Part shown: in pieces, positions 13,733 through 16,962 of the stretch
How the letters are laid out: each line of letters starts with the position of its first letter
How positions within the stretch are numbered: the stretch's first letter is position 1
Assembly: GCA_007136145.1 (NCBI GenBank)
Contig: SLHN01000221.1
Span: 1 to 16,962 of the forward strand
DNA length: 16,962 bases
Direction: 5' to 3'
DNA from: Thioalkalivibrio sp.
Lineage (GTDB): Bacteria; Pseudomonadota; Gammaproteobacteria; Ectothiorhodospirales; Ectothiorhodospiraceae
Notes under the pieces: model-generated
What the model was told of the DNA's origin: nothing
Database searches by the model: none
Seen by the model: only the letters and a program-made list of their open reading frames with translations
Translations under genes and position numbers: made by a program

Positions 13733-13773
13733 GCCCTCCCGGTTGCATGGAACCACCATGCGCGCGGGAGGGC
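13733..13773 (+). other. Large imperfect hairpin (terminator-like or structured RNA)
   Basis: GCCCTCCCG (13733-13741) pairs with CGGGAGGGC (13765-13773) over 9 bp. After a 3x3 internal loop, GCATGG (13745-13750) pairs with CCATGC (13756-13761) over 6 bp around the loop AACCA. The stem is stable and lies after the EAL gene, but no T-tract follows on either strand, so it is not a classical intrinsic terminator. Confidence 0.55.
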
Positions 13774-13856
13774 GCCTTGCCGACGAACGAAAATCCGGCG
13801 CAATCCGGTATCTTGTTTTCCGGCAATCGCCTTAAACTCTGAGCGGGCGCCCGGTG

Positions 13857-13885
13857 TTGACGCAAGTCACGGTTCTCCGGATACT
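13857..13885 (+). promoter_or_regulatory. Candidate sigma70 promoter for the cNMP-rhodanese gene
   Basis: TTGACG (13857-13862) and GATACT (13880-13885) match the -35 and -10 consensus at 5 of 6 and 4 of 6 positions with an ideal 17-base spacer. A start near 13892 would leave a leader of about 124 bases to the chosen ATG. A second TTGACA (13902-13907) has no partner -10. Confidence 0.5.
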
Positions 13886-14015
13886 TTACGGAAAGCCGCT
13901 ATTGACACCGGTTGCCTGAATGATTCGTGGTGGATGCGCCAGGCATCTGCCGGATGTATCGAGCCGACCCTTGACTCTGGTCGCGCTGGTCTTCTGCTTC
14001 GATGGGGGGTTGCCG

Positions 14016-15065
14016 ATGTTGAGCGATGTGCGAAGCCGGCTTTCGGGTCTCCGCGAGTGCTGTTATCCATTCTCCCTGCTTTCCGGGCATAGGGCGGCCG
14101 AAGCGCTCGAATCCCTGCGGACCTACGAGCTCAGTCAGGGCGAACGGCTTGCGCTGCAGCCGGGCAAGGGTGGCGAGTTCCTCTATCTGCTAGAGGGCGA
14201 GGCGGAAATTCATGCTCCGGGAGCCGAACCGGATTTACTGCATCCGGCGTCTTCTCATGGATCTCCGTATCGTCTGGAGCCTTCGGCGGAGCCCGTAACG
14301 GTCGTCGCGCTCGCGAATTGCCTGCTGTGCCGCGCCGACGGCGAAATCCTCGATTATCTGTTGAGTTGGGAGACATTGTCCGAGGGGCTGGGCGATGAAG
14401 CTGGTGCGGAAGACCGTATCGGATCGGTACGTCGTTCGCTGGCCTTTCGTCGGTTGCCACTGGAAAACGTCGAGGAAGCGTTCCGGCGCATGCGCGGTAT
14501 CAGTGTTGCCGCCGGTCAGGAGATCGTTCGCCAGGGTGAACCCGGCGATGCGTTCTACGTGATCCAGAAAGGGCGTGCCGAGGTCTGGCAGACCGGAATC
14601 TATGATGACGAGCCGCAACTCGTGGGCGAACTCGGTCCCGGTGATCCCTTCGGAGAGGAAGCACTGATCCTGCGGGGTTCGCGCAATGCGACGGTGCGCA
14701 TGGTCGAGGACGGTGTGCTGCTGGTGCTTGGTCAGGAAGACTTCGACGAGCTGTTCCAGAAGGCGATGATCCGACGCGTCCAGCCCGCACTCGCCAAGGC
14801 GCTTCTGGACGATGGTCACGGTCTGCTCGACGTCCGTTACGAAGAAGAGTTCGAGGAGAGCCGAATTCCCGGCTGCGTGCTGGTGCCCCTGCACGAATTG
14901 CGCCGCCGCGTAACCGAGCTGGATCCGTCCCGCCCTTACCTCGTTTATTGCAAGGGTGGCAGTCGCAGTGCGGTCGCCACGCTGCTGTTGCGTCAACGCG
15001 GGTTCGATGCGGTGAGTATCGACGGAGGCCTGCGCGACTGGCCGTTCGAGATCGTGACCGGATGA
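14016..15065 (+). CDS. Cyclic-nucleotide-binding domain / rhodanese fusion protein
   Basis: The 349-residue protein has three parts. Residues about 29-105 look like a cNMP-type beta-roll (YELSQGERLALQPGKGGEFL, YLLEGEAEIHAP) but lack the phosphate cassette. Residues about 141-250 are a complete cNMP domain with GEPGDAFYVIQKGRAEVWQ and the cassette PFGEEALILRGSRNATVRM (E213, R223). Residues about 268-349 are a rhodanese with LLDVRYEEEFEESRIPGCVL and the active-site loop YCKGGSRSA (C312), then GFDAVSIDGGLRDWP. It has no HTH, TM or signal peptide. A cytoplasmic cyclic-nucleotide-sensitive sulfurtransferase or persulfide carrier is inferred. I chose the ATG at 14016, preceded by a G-rich GATGGGGGGT; the frame opens at 13920, but those 32 residues look unconserved. 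The DsbA-like gene follows 46 bases later, probably on the same transcript. Confidence 0.9.
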   Translation: MLSDVRSRLSGLRECCYPFSLLSGHRAAEALESLRTYELSQGERLALQPGKGGEFLYLLEGEAEIHAPGAEPDLLHPASSHGSPYRLEPSAEPVTVVALANCLLCRADGEILDYLLSWETLSEGLGDEAGAEDRIGSVRRSLAFRRLPLENVEEAFRRMRGISVAAGQEIVRQGEPGDAFYVIQKGRAEVWQTGIYDDEPQLVGELGPGDPFGEEALILRGSRNATVRMVEDGVLLVLGQEDFDELFQKAMIRRVQPALAKALLDDGHGLLDVRYEEEFEESRIPGCVLVPLHELRRRVTELDPSRPYLVYCKGGSRSAVATLLLRQRGFDAVSIDGGLRDWPFEIVTG

Positions 15066-15111
15066 GCTCGCTTCGCCTGCGTTCCTGGCGACCGGGGAAG
15101 GGAATCAGTAA

Positions 15112-15813
15112 ATGACAACCGAACCAATGGAAATCGATTATTACACCGACGTCCTGTGCGTGTGGGCGTATATCGCCCAGATCAAGGTGGATCAGATCGT
15201 GCAGGATTTCGGGTCCGGGGTGCGGGTTCGTTATCGCTACCTCCCGCTGTTCGGAAACAACGCGGTCAGGATCGGCGAGGGCTGGAAGGAACAGGGGGGC
15301 TTTGCCGGTTACGGCGCGCATGTCTGCAAGGTTGCGCAACCCTGTGAATATGCGCCAGTGCATGCCGAGATCTGGAGTCGCAACGCGCCGGCCAGTTCGT
15401 TTGCCGCGCATCTTCACATCAAGGCGATCGAGGGGCTCGAGCGCTCCGGCTGGATCGATCCTTCCGTGGATGAATTCGAGGGGCGCACAACTTCGCAGGA
15501 GTTTGCCTGGCGCGTCCGGCAGGCTTTCTTTCGGGACCTCCGTGACGTGGGTGGGCAGGGCGTGCTGGAGGACATCATTCGCGATCAGGGCCTTCCGCTC
15601 GGCCGGATTCGCGACGAGATCAGCAGCGGACGCGCTTACGCGGAGCTGGCGTCGGATATTGAAGACAGGGAACGGCTGCGGCTGGAAGGTAGCCCGACTT
15701 TCGTCTTGAACTCCGGCAGGCAGAAGCTTTACGGCAACGTCGGCTATGACGTAATCGCCACGAACATACGGGCCCTGCTGGAGCGCGACCCGGAGTTGCC
15801 GGTTTGGCGCTGA
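15112..15813 (+). CDS. DsbA-like (thioredoxin-fold) oxidoreductase family protein, cytoplasmic
   Basis: The 233-residue protein fits the DsbA/FrnE/2-hydroxychromene-2-carboxylate isomerase family: a thioredoxin fold with a helical insertion. The first strand and active-site position read IDYYTDVLCVWAYIAQIK, with C16-V-W-A19 in place of CxxC, so one cysteine is kept and the resolving one lost. The cis-proline loop GSPTFVLNSGRQKLYGNVGY (P195) is present, as in DsbA. There is no signal peptide, so it should act in the cytoplasm. A single-cysteine site points to glutathione- or persulfide-type chemistry or to an isomerase role rather than disulfide formation; the substrate cannot be told. A good ribosome binding site (GGGGAAGGGA, 15094-15103) precedes the ATG, and the 46-base gap suggests co-transcription with the rhodanese gene. 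Confidence 0.85.
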   Translation: MTTEPMEIDYYTDVLCVWAYIAQIKVDQIVQDFGSGVRVRYRYLPLFGNNAVRIGEGWKEQGGFAGYGAHVCKVAQPCEYAPVHAEIWSRNAPASSFAAHLHIKAIEGLERSGWIDPSVDEFEGRTTSQEFAWRVRQAFFRDLRDVGGQGVLEDIIRDQGLPLGRIRDEISSGRAYAELASDIEDRERLRLEGSPTFVLNSGRQKLYGNVGYDVIATNIRALLERDPELPVWR

Positions 15814-16007
15814 TCGATCATGGTTCCCGGGCGGTTCTCCGGAGCCGATCAGCAAGGGTGGAGATGGACTGTCGTCGCTGGGTTCCGTGGGCGTGCACGT
15901 CTCCAGGGTTTCGCATTTGGCACGGTTTTACAGGGGGTTACCCCTTGGGTCCGTGGGTTTCCCGTGGAATTCCGGTCGTCGTTACAGTCGAGCGCGCAAG
16001 GGGTAGG

Positions 16008-16017
16008 GAATGCATTC
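16008..16017. promoter_or_regulatory. Palindrome GAATGCATTC upstream of the TpsB gene
   Basis: A perfect 10-base palindrome ends 34 bases before the start codon at 16052. Its half site GAATGC/GCATTC also occurs in the inverted repeat upstream of the cNMP/EAL gene (12293-12310), which likewise ends 34 bases before its ATG, but with different half-site spacing. The rest of the 238-base gap (15814-16051) holds only a short AGGGG-GTTA-CCCCT hairpin (15932-15945) and no convincing promoter. Confidence 0.25.
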
Positions 16018-16051
16018 AATGCAGTGTGGTTGCCCGGTGACAAGCGGGACG

Positions 16052-16962
16052 ATGGCCATGCGGTTCTTGCCGCTGCTCGGGTTCCTCATCATCGCATTGA
16101 TAACCACAGTTCGCGCTCAGGACACTGAGCCCGTATTCCCCGTTTCCGGATTCGCGATCGAGGGCGCGACCCTCGTCCCCGATACCGTGTTGCGCGAAGC
16201 TGCCGACGCCTTCACGGGGACCGAACGGCGTTTCGCCGATATCGAGCGCGCTCGTGCCGCCGTACAGCAGGAATACACCGCACGCGGCTATGGCGCGGTG
16301 CAGGTGGTGGTCCCGGAACAGGAGATCACTGGCGGTACGGTGCTACTCCGTGTCGTGGAAGCCCGGCTGGCCGCCGTCGAGATCTCCGGCAACACATTTC
16401 ACGATGCGACCAACATCCGGCGCAGTCTGCCGCAGTTGCGCGAGGGCGAGAGTCCGAACACGGTTGCGTTGTCGCGCAGCCTCGCCCAGGCCAACCGCAG
16501 TCCATCGAAGCAGACCGTCGTTTCCCTGGGATCCAGCACCAGACCGGGAGAGATCGAGGCACGGGTCGTCGTTCAGGACGAAAAACCCTGGCGGGTGACG
16601 CTGGGGGCCGACAACACGGGTACCGAACAGACGGGTACGGCGCGAGTGTCCGCGAATTTCCGCCACGCCAACCTGTGGCAGCGCGACCATCTGTTCGCGG
16701 CCCAGTACGTGACCTCCCCGGAGCACCCAAGCGATGTCACGATTCTGGGGATGTTGTATCGCCTGCCGTTGTACCGGTCGGGCGACAGTCTGCAGTTGCT
16801 CGGGTCCTATTCCAATGTCAGTTCCGGGTCCATCGCCGGGTTCGACGTGAAAGGGCGCGGCTCAAACGTGTCCAGCCGCTACACCCGCAACCTGAACCCC
16901 CGTGGCGCCTATCAGCATGCCTTGTCATTCGGACTGGGGCTCGCCGAGTACCGCAGCGATCT
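16052..16962 (+). CDS. Two-partner secretion outer-membrane transporter, TpsB/ShlB/FhaC family (3' end outside window)
   Basis: An open frame runs from 16052 to the window edge (303 codons) with no stop, so the gene continues beyond. It encodes a TpsB-type protein, an outer-membrane beta-barrel with periplasmic POTRA domains that secretes a large exoprotein. Residues 1-22 are a signal peptide (MAMRFLPLLGFLIIALITTV, cleavage after VRA). POTRA-like domains span about 30-105 (FPVSGFAIEGATLVPDTVL, YTARGYGAVQVVVPEQEI, VLLRVVEARLAAVEISGNT) and 106-176. The barrel starts near 180 (VTLGADNTGTEQTGTARVSA, LWQRDHLFAAQY). Alternative starts are GTG 16037 and ATG 16058. The family is usually 550-600 residues, so about half is visible. 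No partner exoprotein (TpsA) gene is in the window; it would be expected further downstream. Confidence 0.88.
   Translation, partial: MAMRFLPLLGFLIIALITTVRAQDTEPVFPVSGFAIEGATLVPDTVLREAADAFTGTERRFADIERARAAVQQEYTARGYGAVQVVVPEQEITGGTVLLRVVEARLAAVEISGNTFHDATNIRRSLPQLREGESPNTVALSRSLAQANRSPSKQTVVSLGSSTRPGEIEARVVVQDEKPWRVTLGADNTGTEQTGTARVSANFRHANLWQRDHLFAAQYVTSPEHPSDVTILGMLYRLPLYRSGDSLQLLGSYSNVSSGSIAGFDVKGRGSNVSSRYTRNLNPRGAYQHALSFGLGLAEYRSD

Larger units (their letters stand above)
13587..14015. other. Intergenic region between the two cNMP-domain genes
   Basis: These 429 bases contain no recognisable gene. Near the EAL gene, TGGGT (13646-13650) can pair with ACCCA (13662-13666), and ACTGAT (13652-13657) with ATCAGT (13666-13671); the interleaved arrangement would be a small pseudoknot. 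A large two-part hairpin and a promoter candidate are listed separately. Confidence 0.5.

Noticed and set aside
13590..13835. 81-codon frame in the spacer after the EAL gene
   Set aside because: It has no recognisable domain or ribosome binding site and runs through the large hairpin; other frames across this spacer are similarly unconvincing.
13813..13838. TTGTTT with TAAACT as a promoter
   Set aside because: The spacer is only 14 bases; the TTGACG/GATACT pair slightly downstream has better boxes and an ideal 17-base spacer.
15918..15933. Sigma54-like site TGGCAC upstream of the TpsB gene
   Set aside because: TGGCAC is followed by TTACA at one base too short a distance and lacks the invariant GC of the -12 element.

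Overview
The window looks like a chromosomal segment of a GC-rich gammaproteobacterium. The evidence is the spc/alpha ribosomal-protein gene order, RpoA and RplQ closely resembling the Escherichia coli proteins, a YajR-type transporter divergent from uvrA, and intergenic REP-like palindromes of the kind common in Pseudomonas and relatives. A lineage near the purple sulfur bacteria (Chromatiales/Ectothiorhodospiraceae) is a guess from overall flavour only.

Region 1 (1-6230, + strand) is the end of the spc operon (rplF fragment, rplR, rpsE, rpmD, rplO, secY, rpmJ) followed by the alpha operon (rpsM, rpsK, rpsD, rpoA, rplQ). Spacing is tight, with several gaps of only 2 bases. A good sigma70-type promoter candidate sits between rpmJ and rpsM. 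A perfect 9-bp hairpin after rplQ probably ends the transcript.

Region 2 (6382-11643) holds uvrA on the - strand, a divergent 12-TM MFS transporter with a C-terminal YAM-like domain, and a convergent GrpB/UPF0157-family gene. In Pseudomonas, ssb follows the MFS gene at this locus; here it is absent.

Region 3 (11644-12344) is about 700 bases without a convincing gene. It holds an inverted pair of REP-like palindromes (REPIN-like), a separate GTAG-headed REP-like element, and two identical 13-base sequences that bracket all three. Two short palindromes lie just before the next gene.

Region 4 (12345-15813, + strand) is the most interesting part. It encodes a cyclic-nucleotide-binding/EAL protein (probable c-di-GMP phosphodiesterase with all catalytic residues present), a protein with two cNMP-type domains (the first degenerate) fused to a rhodanese with an intact active-site Cys, and a cytoplasmic DsbA-like protein with CVWA in place of CxxC. 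The first two are separated by a 429-base gap with a large hairpin and a promoter candidate; the last two are probably co-transcribed. Together they suggest a link between cyclic-nucleotide sensing, c-di-GMP turnover and sulfur/redox chemistry, but this is inference.

Region 5 (16052-end) is the 5' part of a two-partner secretion outer-membrane transporter (TpsB/FhaC/ShlB type), cut by the window edge.
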